The position numbers were made by a program, and so were the translations under genes. DNA of 64,000 bases, taken from contig JBFWNY010000004.1 in the NCBI GenBank assembly GCA_050250815.1, forward strand, positions 84,352-148,351, given 5' to 3'. Below, piece after piece: positions 1-8,159 of this stretch (position 1 is its first letter; each line of letters begins with the position of its first letter). A model generated the notes under the pieces. The model did no database searches, had not been told where the DNA came from, and worked only from the letters and a program-made list of their open reading frames with translations. This DNA comes from JAEUMD01 sp050250815. GTDB lineage: Bacteria; Pseudomonadota; Alphaproteobacteria; Rhizobiales; Hyphomicrobiaceae.

Positions 1-239
1 GTCGTCGCGGCCGGCGTGCCCACCGGAGGCAGCGGCTCGAGGACCAGGGGACCGTCGGCGGCGTATCCTTCCGGCGCACCGGGAGCCGGAGACGCACCGC
101 CAGACAGAACCGGTCCCATCGAAACCGAAACGACTGCGAATGCGGCAAGCACGACAGGCACGGCCGATCGCGCAATCTGCTTGAGCCCAGGAGCCATGCC
201 CGGCGTGATGCTCGCGATGAGGTTGGTCCGCGCTCTCAC
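1..239 (-). CDS. Putative exported or membrane-anchored protein, N-terminal part only
   Basis: Reading leftward from a GTG at 239, about 79 codons are visible before the window ends. A GGAG seven bases upstream of the GTG supports this start. The product has a basic N-terminus (several Arg and a Lys in residues 2-24), a hydrophobic stretch at about residues 26-41 and then a Pro/Gly/Ala-rich segment. This resembles a signal peptide or single membrane anchor followed by a low-complexity linker. No domain can be recognised in the visible part, so no function is offered. The opposite strand is also open here but has no supporting ribosome binding site. Confidence 0.5.
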   Translation of the reverse strand, partial: MRARTNLIASITPGMAPGLKQIARSAVPVVLAAFAVVSVSMGPVLSGGASPAPGAPEGYAADGPLVLEPLPPVGTPAAT

Positions 240-285
240 GATGCGCTCCTACGCGTTCGTCATCGCCCGACTGACATCGTCAGCA

Positions 286-1089
286 TTAGAAGCGCCCCGT
301 TCTGGCGGCCCACCAGAGGCGCACGACGCGTCCGAGCGGCGTAACGGCCGGACGAGCGATCTCTCGATCAGCGCTGCCGGCCACACTCAAGCCCTCAGAA
401 GCCCTCAATTGCGGCTCGACAAGGGCAACGGGCAGCACGGCCAGCAGAGCAGCTCTGCTCGCCGTGCGGGCCAGCCTGCGCGCATCGGCAAGGTCCTGGC
501 GCGCCTGCGCGGCGATCTGCCGCCGGTCGAGCCCCGGTCCGGCTTCATCGTGGAGACGCACAAAGCGTCCGAACCCCACGGCACGTGCCGCCGCCTGCAT
601 GAAGTCAGCAGCGTCTTCCGGCACGCCGAGTAGAGCCGCCCTTCGCCGTGCCGCCTCGCCGTCGACGGCCTCCACGTAACGGCCGAGCGCAGCCATGTCG
701 GAGATCGGTTCCAGTCCCAGGTCGGCGATGCGGGCGTCGAGGCTCCCCGCCAATCCCTCGCGCGACAGACCGTACCGTCGCACGACATCGATCGCGTGGT
801 CGGCAACTGGGTTGCCAGTCGGATCTTCCAACTTCGGATCACAGAGTGCGTCGCGCCACCAACGCAGCCGGATCTCGCCGAGCAGCGGTTCCGATACGAG
901 GTCGGGGATACGCGCAATCTCACCTTCGAACGCCGCTAGAGCGATGAGATCGGCGCGCGCCTGCGCTGGCGAAATCAGAGCGGCGAGATAGAGATCGCGG
1001 GCATGGTCGCGGGCGACGGCAAGCACTGTCGCGTCGAGGGCGAGCGACGGCCTGTTGGCGGCGCCCGGTGGCATCTTACAAGCCGCCAT
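286..1089 (-). CDS. Squalene/phytoene synthase family protein (NDUFAF6-like)
   Basis: This 267-residue protein has the all-helical squalene/phytoene synthase fold, shown by the segment RLRWWRDAL at about residues 74-82 and the family-wide pattern of helices. It lacks an obvious pair of DxxxD prenyl-diphosphate motifs, as do NDUFAF6-type members, which act in assembly of respiratory complex I rather than in isoprenoid synthesis. It is the last gene of the run yajC-secD-secF-Mth938-membrane protein, and its start overlaps the preceding gene by 14 bases. An internal ATG at 1074 is an alternative start. The fold assignment is firm; a complex I role is inferred from family and context. Confidence 0.75.
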   Translation of the reverse strand: MAACKMPPGAANRPSLALDATVLAVARDHARDLYLAALISPAQARADLIALAAFEGEIARIPDLVSEPLLGEIRLRWWRDALCDPKLEDPTGNPVADHAIDVVRRYGLSREGLAGSLDARIADLGLEPISDMAALGRYVEAVDGEAARRRAALLGVPEDAADFMQAAARAVGFGRFVRLHDEAGPGLDRRQIAAQARQDLADARRLARTASRAALLAVLPVALVEPQLRASEGLSVAGSADREIARPAVTPLGRVVRLWWAARTGRF

Positions 1090-1657
1090 GCGCGGCGAGC
1101 AGCATGCTCACGGTGACGGGCAGCAGCAGGATGAGATTGACCGGCGCCCACCGTGCGACCGTCGCGCGGGCGGCGGCCTTCTCCGCTGCCTCGGCCGGCA
1201 CGCGACCGGTGATGCGCGCAATCGCCGGGCCGAGCACGAACTGCACGATGGCCCACATCGCGACACCGCCAAGGATGGCGCCGAGCAGCAGCGGCCTGTG
1301 GTGGATTCCGCCGCCGATCGGCAGCGCCAGAACGAGACCGGTCGCCAGTACCGCGTGCGCCGCGCCCTTGAACAAGCGGGCGGTGCGAGGAACAATGAGC
1401 TTCACGATGGCCGCGCGCTCACCCTCGTCCGCCTCCCGCAGCGCCACGAGTTGCACGGCATTGACGAATACGATGAGCCCTCCCCACACGATCGCACCGC
1501 CCAGATGCAAGCTCCGCATGACCGCGTCGAGAACAGCGGCAGCATCCGCCTTGGCAGCGATCGCCCAGAGCAGGAAAACGGCGGCCGCGAGAACCGCACC
1601 CGCCCCCGCTGCCCGCTTGGGGTTAGCCGCCACGGCCGACAGGGCGCTTCCGGGCAT
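1076..1657 (-). CDS. Integral membrane protein, four to five TM segments, unknown function
   Basis: The 193-residue product is strongly hydrophobic, with membrane segments near residues 17-35, 45-65, 95-115, 120-145 and 170-188. The segment SLHLGGAIVWGGL recalls the His-containing helix of CopD/PuuD-type membrane domains, but the match is too weak to name a function. It lies between the Mth938-like gene (12 bases upstream) and the squalene-synthase-like gene (14-base overlap), so it is almost certainly cotranscribed with both. The His in that helix could bind heme or metal; this is only a suggestion. Confidence 0.7.
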   Translation of the reverse strand: MPGSALSAVAANPKRAAGAGAVLAAAVFLLWAIAAKADAAAVLDAVMRSLHLGGAIVWGGLIVFVNAVQLVALREADEGERAAIVKLIVPRTARLFKGAAHAVLATGLVLALPIGGGIHHRPLLLGAILGGVAMWAIVQFVLGPAIARITGRVPAEAAEKAAARATVARWAPVNLILLLPVTVSMLLAAHGGL

Positions 1658-1669
1658 GGCGGCTTCTCC

Positions 1670-2047
1670 TCAAGGGACGACCAGGAGCGCTGCCGCAACG
1701 GGACGGCGCTCGGCCAGCAGGACGTTATAGGTCCGCGCCGCGGCGCCCGTCGACATCGGTTCCAGACCGATGCCAGCCGTGGCGAATGCGGCGCGCAGAT
1801 CAGGGGGCGGCATCAACTGCCTCGCGCCGGTCCCGAGCAGCAGGAAGCCAATCCCTTCAGGCGCTGCCAGAACCGCATCGAAATCGGCCACGTCAAGAGC
1901 CAGCGGATCGGACACGTGCCAGGCCAGCATGCCGGAGGGCAGGCACAGCAGCGAGCCGCGATGGCTCATGTCGGCAAAGCGGAAACCACCGTTGCCGTAG
2001 GCGTCTATGGGCGCCTGATAGGGATAGCGTCCATCGAGCGTCGTCAT
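1670..2047 (-). CDS. Mth938-like domain protein (NDUFAF3 family)
   Basis: The 125-residue protein starts at the ATG at 2047 (MTTLDGRYPYQA). The body carries family hallmarks: GGFRFADM near residue 20, a central FDAVLAAPEGIGFLLLGTG strand-turn, and MSTGAAARTYNVLLAE near residue 97. The family includes human NDUFAF3, a complex I assembly factor. Bacterial relatives are known to sit beside secDF, and here the gene lies 32 bases downstream of secF. An open frame runs further upstream into secF but has no family match, so the shorter start is preferred. Confidence 0.8.
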   Translation of the reverse strand: MTTLDGRYPYQAPIDAYGNGGFRFADMSHRGSLLCLPSGMLAWHVSDPLALDVADFDAVLAAPEGIGFLLLGTGARQLMPPPDLRAAFATAGIGLEPMSTGAAARTYNVLLAERRPVAAALLVVP

Positions 2048-2079
2048 GCTGGTCCCTCGAGCTGCGCGTTCACGCAGGC

Positions 2080-3039
2080 TCAAGCCTTGGCGGCCGCGCC
2101 TGCCTTGGTCGCGGTCTCGCCCGACCAGTCGCGCTTGACGCCGATCCACAGCAGGAACGGCGAGGCAACGAAGATCGACGACCAGGTTCCGATCAGGATG
2201 CCGAACAGCATAGCGAACGAAAAGCCGCGGATTACCTCGGTGCCGAAGACGTAAAGCGCGAGAACGGCCACGAACGTCGTGCCGGCCGTCAGCACCGTGC
2301 GCGACAGCGTTTCGTTGATCGACAGGTTCATCAGCTCGACGAGTGGCATCTTCTTATAGCGGCGCAGGTTCTCGCGGATTCGGTCGAACACAACGACGGT
2401 GTCGTTGATCGAATAGCCGGCAAGCGTCAGCAGGGCCGCCACCTCCGACAGACCGAAGTCGAGATTGAGCAGTGAGAAGACGCCCAGCGTGATGATGATG
2501 TCGTGCACCAGCGCCAGGATGGCTGCGACGCCGAACTGCCATTCGAACCGGAACCAGATGTAGAGAAGGATGCCCAGGATGGCGATGCTGACGGCGATGA
2601 CGCCAGCTTCCTTCAGCTCACCCGAGACAGCAGGGCCGACGATCTCCGTGCGGCGGAACTCGAAATTGCTGCCCAGCGCCTCGCGCACCTTGGCTTCGAC
2701 ATTCTGCTGAGCTTTCTCGGCGCTGACGCCTTCAGCCGGCTTCTGCAGCTCGACGCGGATGAGCGCCTCCTGCGGCTTGTCGAGGCCCTGGATCTGCACA
2801 TCGCCAAGACCCAGGCCGCCGAGCTTGCTGCGCATGTCGCCGATATCGACAGGTCCCGTCGTCTGGCGTACCTCGAACAGCGAGCCGCCCTTGAAGTCGA
2901 TGCCGAAATTGAGACCCTTGCTCATCAGCAGGGCGAGCGCGGCGATCGCCGCGACGGTCGAGATGCCCGCGCACACCTTGCGCAGCTCCATCACTGGCAG
3001 ACGGATGTGATGCGGCCAGAAGTCGACACCCTTGAACAT
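2080..3039 (-). CDS. secF: Protein translocase subunit SecF
   Basis: SecF works with SecD to use the proton-motive force to complete protein export through SecYEG. The 319 residues match the family length. An N-terminal membrane helix (about residues 23-42) is followed by the diagnostic GIDFKGGSLFEV segment, a periplasmic domain, and five more helices containing the GYSINDTVVVFDRIREN motif at about residues 213-229. It is the third gene of yajC-secD-secF, 39 bases after secD, and is followed by the Mth938-like gene. Nothing unusual was seen. Confidence 0.97.
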   Translation of the reverse strand: MFKGVDFWPHHIRLPVMELRKVCAGISTVAAIAALALLMSKGLNFGIDFKGGSLFEVRQTTGPVDIGDMRSKLGGLGLGDVQIQGLDKPQEALIRVELQKPAEGVSAEKAQQNVEAKVREALGSNFEFRRTEIVGPAVSGELKEAGVIAVSIAILGILLYIWFRFEWQFGVAAILALVHDIIITLGVFSLLNLDFGLSEVAALLTLAGYSINDTVVVFDRIRENLRRYKKMPLVELMNLSINETLSRTVLTAGTTFVAVLALYVFGTEVIRGFSFAMLFGILIGTWSSIFVASPFLLWIGVKRDWSGETATKAGAAAKA

Positions 3040-3078
3040 GTGGGTTCCAATCCTTGCGTTTCAGCCTGTCGCCGGTCG

Positions 3079-4695
3079 TCAGAGGGGAGCTGGAATCTTG
3101 CGCGTCTTCTGACGCGAGATCCACAGCGACACCAACAGGCGCGTCACGGTGAAGGCAGTAAATACGGTGGCCAGAATGCCCAGCGACAGCGTCACGGCGA
3201 AGCCGCGGATCGGCCCCGAGCCCAGCCAGAACATGACGACACCGGCGATCAGTGTCGTGAGGTTCGAGTCGAGGATGGTCGAGAACGCGCGGCTGAAGCC
3301 CGACTCGATCGCCGAGATCGATGTCTTGCCGTTGCGCAGCTCCTCGCGGATGCGCTCGTAGATGAGCACGTTGGCATCAACGGCCATGCCGACCGTCAGA
3401 ACGAGACCCGCAATGCCCGGCAGCGTCAGTGTCGATCCGATGAGCGACATCGTGCCGACGATGAGGAACAGGTTCAGCAGCACGGCGATCAGGGCGAAGA
3501 CACCGAACAGGCCATAGGCGAAGATCATGAAGCAGGCGACCGCCGCCGAGCCGATGGCTGCTGCCCATTCACCAGCCTCGATGGAGTCGGCGCCGAGCGA
3601 GGGGCCGACCGTGCGCTCCTCGACAATTGTCAGCGGCGTCGGCAGCGCGCCGGAGCGCAACTGGATGGCGAGCTGGTTGGCGGTCTCCACCGTGAACGAT
3701 CCGGAGATCTGTCCGGAGCCGCCCAGAATCGCCTCTCGGATGACCGGCGCCGACAACACTTTATTGTCGAGCACGATGGCGAACGGCCGGCCGACGTTAT
3801 CCTTTGTAAAACTGCCGAACTTGCGCGCGCCGGATTGGTTGAAGCGGAACGAGATGATCGGCTCGTTGGTGCGCTGGTCGAAGCCCGGCTGCGCATCGAC
3901 GAGGTCTTCGCCCTGGACAACCGGCACCTCTCGGAGAACCACCCCGCTGCCATCGCGTGCGTCGGCGTAAGGATAAAGCTTGTAACCGATCGGCACGCGC
4001 GTCGCCTGGGCCTCCTCGGCCGACAACTGCGGGTGGACATCGTGGAACGTCAGCTTCGCTGTCGAGCCGATGAGTTTCTTGAGCGTTGCCGTGTCTTCGA
4101 AGCCCGGCACCTGAACGAGGATGCGATCGGAGCCCTGCCGCACGATGTTGGGCTCGGTCGTGCCTACGCTGTCGACACGGCGGCGGACGGTCTCGACGGC
4201 GGCACCCGAAGCCGCCGTAACACGGTCCGCGAACGCCTGCTCGGTCGGTGCGACTACGATGCTACCGGGCTGCTCGCTTCGGGTTACATCGTAGTTGCTG
4301 CCGGTGTTGCCCAGGATCGCATTGCCAATCGGCTGCACGAGCTTCTTCAACTCGTCGTATGCCTTGTCGGTCTCCTCCGGCTTCAGCAGATTGACCTGAA
4401 TGCCGGCGGGCGTAACGCCGATGCCGGTGAAACCGATACGCGCGTCGCGCAGCTGTTTCCGCACGTCGTCGCGGATCGACTGCAGCCAGTCCTTGCGCAG
4501 CTCGGCGGTGTCCATCTCGAGCAGCAGATGGGCGCCGCCCTTCAGATCGAGGCCCATGCTGAGCTGCTTGTGCGGCACCCAGCTCGGCAGGCCGCTCAGC
4601 GTGTCCTTCGACAAGAGATTGGGAAGTGTCGCGATGATACCTGCCAGGCAGGTGAGCACGATTGCGACGATCTTCCAGCGGCTGAAGTGCAGCAT
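3079..4695 (-). CDS. secD: Protein translocase subunit SecD
   Basis: The 538-residue SecD has an N-terminal membrane helix (about residues 7-25), the DLKGGAHLLLEM motif near residue 50, a large periplasmic domain, and a C-terminal block of membrane helices with VGMAVDANVLIYERIREE, the SecD counterpart of the SecF motif. Separate SecD and SecF genes, rather than a fusion, are normal for alphaproteobacteria. It lies between yajC and secF on the same strand. The 125 bases between yajC and secD hold a perfect hairpin at 4766-4783. Confidence 0.97.
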   Translation of the reverse strand: MLHFSRWKIVAIVLTCLAGIIATLPNLLSKDTLSGLPSWVPHKQLSMGLDLKGGAHLLLEMDTAELRKDWLQSIRDDVRKQLRDARIGFTGIGVTPAGIQVNLLKPEETDKAYDELKKLVQPIGNAILGNTGSNYDVTRSEQPGSIVVAPTEQAFADRVTAASGAAVETVRRRVDSVGTTEPNIVRQGSDRILVQVPGFEDTATLKKLIGSTAKLTFHDVHPQLSAEEAQATRVPIGYKLYPYADARDGSGVVLREVPVVQGEDLVDAQPGFDQRTNEPIISFRFNQSGARKFGSFTKDNVGRPFAIVLDNKVLSAPVIREAILGGSGQISGSFTVETANQLAIQLRSGALPTPLTIVEERTVGPSLGADSIEAGEWAAAIGSAAVACFMIFAYGLFGVFALIAVLLNLFLIVGTMSLIGSTLTLPGIAGLVLTVGMAVDANVLIYERIREELRNGKTSISAIESGFSRAFSTILDSNLTTLIAGVVMFWLGSGPIRGFAVTLSLGILATVFTAFTVTRLLVSLWISRQKTRKIPAPL

Positions 4696-4765
4696 GGGGT
4701 GGTGTGCCTTTCTGGTCGAAGGCTATCGTTTAGGGCGGCGGCGGTAGCGGGCCGAGTCCCGCGTT

Positions 4766-4783
4766 CAGCGGCCAACGCCGCTG
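4766..4783. repeat. Perfect 7-bp hairpin between yajC and secD
   Basis: The sequence CAGCGGC, a four-base loop and GCCGCTG form a perfect inverted repeat in the only sizeable gap of the yajC-secD-secF operon. There is no T-run on either side, so it is not a standard intrinsic terminator. It could stabilise or mark a processing point in the mRNA, or be chance in GC-rich DNA. Confidence 0.4.
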
Positions 4784-4820
4784 GGCGGACGGGCCGCGCC
4801 GCGGGAACCGGCCTGCGATC

Positions 4821-5153
4821 TTATTCCTTGACCGGCTCGCCCTTCGAGCGGACGTCGATCAACGTGCTCTTGAGCACCCGCACGCGCATGCTGTCACTGA
4901 GTTCGACCTCGACGTCGTCGGCGCCCTCGGTCACCTTCAGCACCCGGCCGACGAACCCGCCCGACGTGACGACGGTATCGCCGCGACGCACTTTCTCGAT
5001 CATGTCACGATGCTGCTTGGCGCGGGACTGTTGCGGGCGGATGATGAGAAAGTAGAAGATGGCGATCATCAATGCCATCGGCAGCAGCAGGCTCGTCATG
5101 ATGTCGCCGCCGGGCGCTGCGCCCTGTGCGTAGGCCGGTGTGATGAAGTCCAT
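4821..5153 (-). CDS. yajC: Sec translocon accessory subunit YajC
   Basis: YajC is a small inner-membrane partner of SecDF. The start at 5153 gives 110 residues beginning MDFITPAYAQ, typical of alphaproteobacterial YajC. One membrane helix (about residues 20-38) ends in FLIIRPQQ, the family signature, followed by a basic segment and the motif GDTVVTSGGFVGRV. The open frame continues upstream without family similarity, so the short start is used. First gene of the operon. Confidence 0.95.
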   Translation of the reverse strand: MDFITPAYAQGAAPGGDIMTSLLLPMALMIAIFYFLIIRPQQSRAKQHRDMIEKVRRGDTVVTSGGFVGRVLKVTEGADDVEVELSDSMRVRVLKSTLIDVRSKGEPVKE

Positions 5154-5410
5154 TCGCTTCCTCTCGATCCGAAAGTTTCGACGCACGCGACCGCCCCTGC
5201 CACGGCGAGGTGACGGGCGATCGGGTCCGGGCTGATTTGGGCGGCGACTATAGAGGCCGGTGGCGCCAATGCAACGGGTTCCGCCGACGGCCGCTCCTTC
5301 CGGCCGCCCCGGACGTAATCTCACCCGCTTCCATCGCGAACGATCAGGCTCTAGAACGCGAACGGACGCGGCTGGACCGCCTCGATACGCCATACCTGCT
5401 GGAATTCCTG

Positions 5411-6310
5411 ATGGGCAAGCTGTTCTACGGTGACGACGACCTGCGCGAGGAAGTGCGACGCATAGCCCTCGCGCTGGAGCGGCTGGCACCGCCTCCGCCG
5501 CGACCGCCCCAGTTCGATGCGGCGGAAGGATTCGTATGGCAGGCCGAGCGCGAGGCGTTTCTTCCGGTCCGGCAGATCAACCGCGTACCACTGGACCTGC
5601 TCAAGGGCGTCGACAACGCCGCGGGGCAGCTGCTCGCCAACACCCAGCGCTTTGCGCGCGGGCTGCCGTCGAACAACGCGCTGCTGTGGGGCGCCCGCGG
5701 CATGGGCAAATCGTCACTGGTCAAGGCCGTGCATGCGACCGTAGCAAGGGAGCTTGCGGCGGGCGGAGGACCCGCGGCATGCGGATTGAAGCTCGTCGAG
5801 ATCCACCGCGAGGATATCGCTTCCCTGCCACGCTGCCTCGCCTACCTGCGCGCGAGCCCGCACCGCTTCATCGTGTTCTGTGACGATCTGTCATTCGACA
5901 AGGACGACACCTCCTACAAGTCGCTGAAGGCGGTGCTCGAAGGCGGCATCGAGGGACGGCCGGAGAACGTGATTTTCTATGCGACGTCGAACCGGCGTCA
6001 TTTGATGCCGCGCGACATGATGGAAAACGAGCGCTCGACCGCGATCAATCCATCGGAGGCGGTCGAGGAGAAGGTCTCGCTGTCGGACCGCTTCGGCCTA
6101 TGGCTGGGCTTCCACAATGGTACGCAGGACCAGTTCCTCGACATGGTGCGCAGCTATGTGGCCCACCACGGCCTGCGCATCGACGACGACGAGCTGCGAC
6201 GCGACGCGCTCGAGTGGTCCATAACACGCGGCGGCCGTTCCGGGCGCGTGGCCTGGCAGTACATCCAGGACCTAGCCGGACGGCTGGGCCAGCACTTGAA
6301 AAGCGAGTAA
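5411..6310 (+). CDS. DUF815 family AAA-type ATPase
   Basis: The protein belongs to DUF815, a group of AAA-like ATPases of uncertain cellular role. The Walker A motif GARGMGKSS lies near residue 96 from the chosen start, followed by a Walker B-like FIVFCDDLSF near residue 154 and a sensor-like VIFYATSNRRHL near residue 188. The ATG at 5411 gives 299 residues, the usual family size. The frame is open upstream to 5210, so a longer form cannot be excluded. Divergent from yajC; in alphaproteobacteria DUF815 genes are often found beside yajC. Confidence 0.88.
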   Translation: MGKLFYGDDDLREEVRRIALALERLAPPPPRPPQFDAAEGFVWQAEREAFLPVRQINRVPLDLLKGVDNAAGQLLANTQRFARGLPSNNALLWGARGMGKSSLVKAVHATVARELAAGGGPAACGLKLVEIHREDIASLPRCLAYLRASPHRFIVFCDDLSFDKDDTSYKSLKAVLEGGIEGRPENVIFYATSNRRHLMPRDMMENERSTAINPSEAVEEKVSLSDRFGLWLGFHNGTQDQFLDMVRSYVAHHGLRIDDDELRRDALEWSITRGGRSGRVAWQYIQDLAGRLGQHLKSE

Positions 6311-6349
6311 CGGCGCACCGCGCGCGGGTCCACCCGAAGCAGGGCACCC

Positions 6350-7396
6350 TCACGAACGGCCAAGGCACCCGGCAAATGTCGCAGCTAGGCCGAGCAACAG
6401 CTGCCCGTAAAGCTGAGGACCTGGCGCGAGATCGGCGCCCAGCGGGTCGAGCACGCCTTTGCCCCAATTCGTTCCTTCGGTCACCGCATTGATAATCCGC
6501 TCCGGGAATTGCGGCTCGGCGAACACGCAGCCGCCGCCGTGCTCCCTGAGTTCCGCTCGGATGGAGGTGAGACGCCGTGCACTAGGCGTCACCTCCGGGT
6601 GGAGCGTGAGCGCTCCCAGCGCTGTCAGGCCGAAGCGTTGCTCGTAATACTGATAGGCATCGTGAAACACCACGAAAGGCCGTCCTGCGGCAGGGATAAG
6701 CACTGCGCGCACCTCAGTGCTGGTCGCATCGATCTCGCCCCGGGCAGCCTCTGCATTGCGAGCGAAAATCTCTTTGGACTGCGGCATCACCTCGGACAGC
6801 ACCTTGGCCACGTACCCGACGATCACCTTGGCATTCTCCGGATCGAGCCAGATGTGTGTGTCGGTCGCGCCATGATCGTGGTCGTCGTCGTGGTGCTGCC
6901 CCTTGTGACCGTGATCGTCCTTGTGATGAGACCCCTTGTCATGGTCGTCCTCGCCGAATGTCGCGGTTTTGCGCGTCGGGCGCACCTGCAGCCCTGGCGC
7001 ATCCATAAGTGTGACGACGCGCGCTCCCTTCTTGAGCAGTCCGGCGGTCTTTTGGGTGAAGGTCTCCAGATCCGGCGAGACGCGGACGAAAACGTCGGCC
7101 TCTGCAAGGACTCGAGCCTGTGACGGGCGCAACGAGAACGCATGCGGGGAGGCGCGCCCATCGATCAGCAGCTTCGGCTCCCCGAGGCCCTGCATCACGC
7201 GCGCAACGAGCGCGTGCACGGGCTTGACCGTCACCACCACGTCAAGTCCTGCGGCACGCAGCGGCGGCGCAACGGCCATCAGCATGACCGGGACCAGGAG
7301 GACGAGGATCGCGCGGGCGGCCGCGCCGGCCCCGGTAGCCGTTGATCGGGAGCGCGGAACGCGACCAGCCGCAGGTACGACACCCTTGATTTGCAT
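6350..7396 (-). CDS. znuA: Zinc ABC transporter, substrate-binding protein ZnuA
   Basis: ZnuA captures zinc in the periplasm and passes it to the ZnuBC importer. The start at 7396 is supported by GGAGG seven bases upstream and gives 348 residues. A signal peptide (about residues 25-50) precedes DVVVTVKPVHALVA, whose His is a zinc ligand. Family features include the Asp/His-rich loop (clusters of HH, DDH and HDH at about residues 150-180), THIWLDPENA and FVVFHDAYQYYE. No znuB, znuC or zur is adjacent, so the rest of the transporter must lie elsewhere. A candidate Zur operator lies 61-70 bases upstream. Confidence 0.93.
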   Translation of the reverse strand: MQIKGVVPAAGRVPRSRSTATGAGAAARAILVLLVPVMLMAVAPPLRAAGLDVVVTVKPVHALVARVMQGLGEPKLLIDGRASPHAFSLRPSQARVLAEADVFVRVSPDLETFTQKTAGLLKKGARVVTLMDAPGLQVRPTRKTATFGEDDHDKGSHHKDDHGHKGQHHDDDHDHGATDTHIWLDPENAKVIVGYVAKVLSEVMPQSKEIFARNAEAARGEIDATSTEVRAVLIPAAGRPFVVFHDAYQYYEQRFGLTALGALTLHPEVTPSARRLTSIRAELREHGGGCVFAEPQFPERIINAVTEGTNWGKGVLDPLGADLAPGPQLYGQLLLGLAATFAGCLGRS

Positions 7397-7456
7397 CACC
7401 TCGCCTCCGCACCGTCCCGGCTGTGTTCGTCGCCCGAAGCTTGTCATTCGTCGTGT

Positions 7457-7466
7457 TGTTATAACA
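7457..7466. promoter_or_regulatory. Candidate Zur operator upstream of znuA
   Basis: TGTTATAACA is a perfect 10-bp palindrome 61-70 bases upstream of the znuA start. It matches the half-site sequence (TGTTATA/TATAACA) of Zur boxes, although known boxes usually space the halves a little further apart. Position, sequence and downstream gene all fit zinc repression; binding is inferred. Confidence 0.5.
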
Positions 7467-7579
7467 TCCAATCGAGTGTGGCAATCGTTGCCCTGATGGG
7501 CCGCTGCACGTCGTGGGGATAACGGGCGGCCGCGCGAACAACCTGCCAAATCACCCCCGGTTGCAGGCGCGCCAACCAC

Positions 7580-7592
7580 GTAATATTGTTAC
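7580..7592. promoter_or_regulatory. Second AT-rich inverted repeat, possible degenerate Zur site
   Basis: GTAATATTGTTAC pairs GTAA with TTAC around a five-base centre. It lies 65-77 bases upstream of the divergent exported-protein gene in otherwise GC-rich DNA. It resembles a relaxed Zur box and overlaps the likely promoter of that gene. If real, the zinc regulator would control both directions. Confidence 0.3.
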
Positions 7593-7656
7593 ATATACCC
7601 CGCGCGACGCGGCAGCGCAGGGGCGTCCGTAAATCGCGCCGTGGAGGATCACGCCC

Positions 7657-8088
7657 ATGTCTCTCGGAAGGCTCTTTCGCGCCGCCGCCGTGCTCGTGCT
7701 GCTTGCTTTCGCCGCCATGCCCGCAGCGGCCCAATCCGGCCTTTTGAAGAAGAAGACGAAACTCGAGCCGATCACGCTTTCGGCCGGCAAGCCGCTCGCT
7801 GCCGCACCCTACGAACTCGTCGCCGGACAGTACTATTCGATCAAGATCAAAGCCGACGGCTCCCAGGAGCTGGGCATCGCCGGGCCGGAGTTTTTCCGCA
7901 ATGTCTGGGTCAACGAGATCGTCATCAATGACGTCGAGGTACGCCCGCTGGGCGTCGACAGCCTGGAATTCGACGGTGAAGGCGAGGCCGAGATCAGCTT
8001 CATTCCAATACGGCCAGGCACGTTCGAGCTGAAGATCCCCAAGACCACAGGGGAGACCCAGAGGGCCATTTTCAATGTGAAAGGCTGA
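7657..8088 (+). CDS. Exported protein of unknown function
   Basis: The 143-residue product starts with a clear signal peptide (about residues 1-25, ending AAAQ). The mature part of about 118 residues is rich in beta-strand-forming segments and contains no Cys, with a Lys patch (LKKKTKLE) right after cleavage. A GGAGG about ten bases upstream supports the ATG at 7657. The general look, with alternating polar and hydrophobic strands and a short IRPGTFELKIP turn, suggests a small beta-sandwich. It is transcribed divergently from znuA. No family could be named. Confidence 0.75.
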   Translation: MSLGRLFRAAAVLVLLAFAAMPAAAQSGLLKKKTKLEPITLSAGKPLAAAPYELVAGQYYSIKIKADGSQELGIAGPEFFRNVWVNEIVINDVEVRPLGVDSLEFDGEGEAEISFIPIRPGTFELKIPKTTGETQRAIFNVKG

Positions 8089-8159
8089 AGCACGTATTCA
8101 GTGAGTTCCAGAGCAAGGAACGGGATGCGCGCGCGCTTCTATCCGATTAGCGTTCCTGC

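Noticed and set aside
2503..5055. Open frame of about 850 codons on the plus strand opposite secF, secD and yajC
   Set aside because: It covers three well-identified genes on the other strand and its product has no family features.
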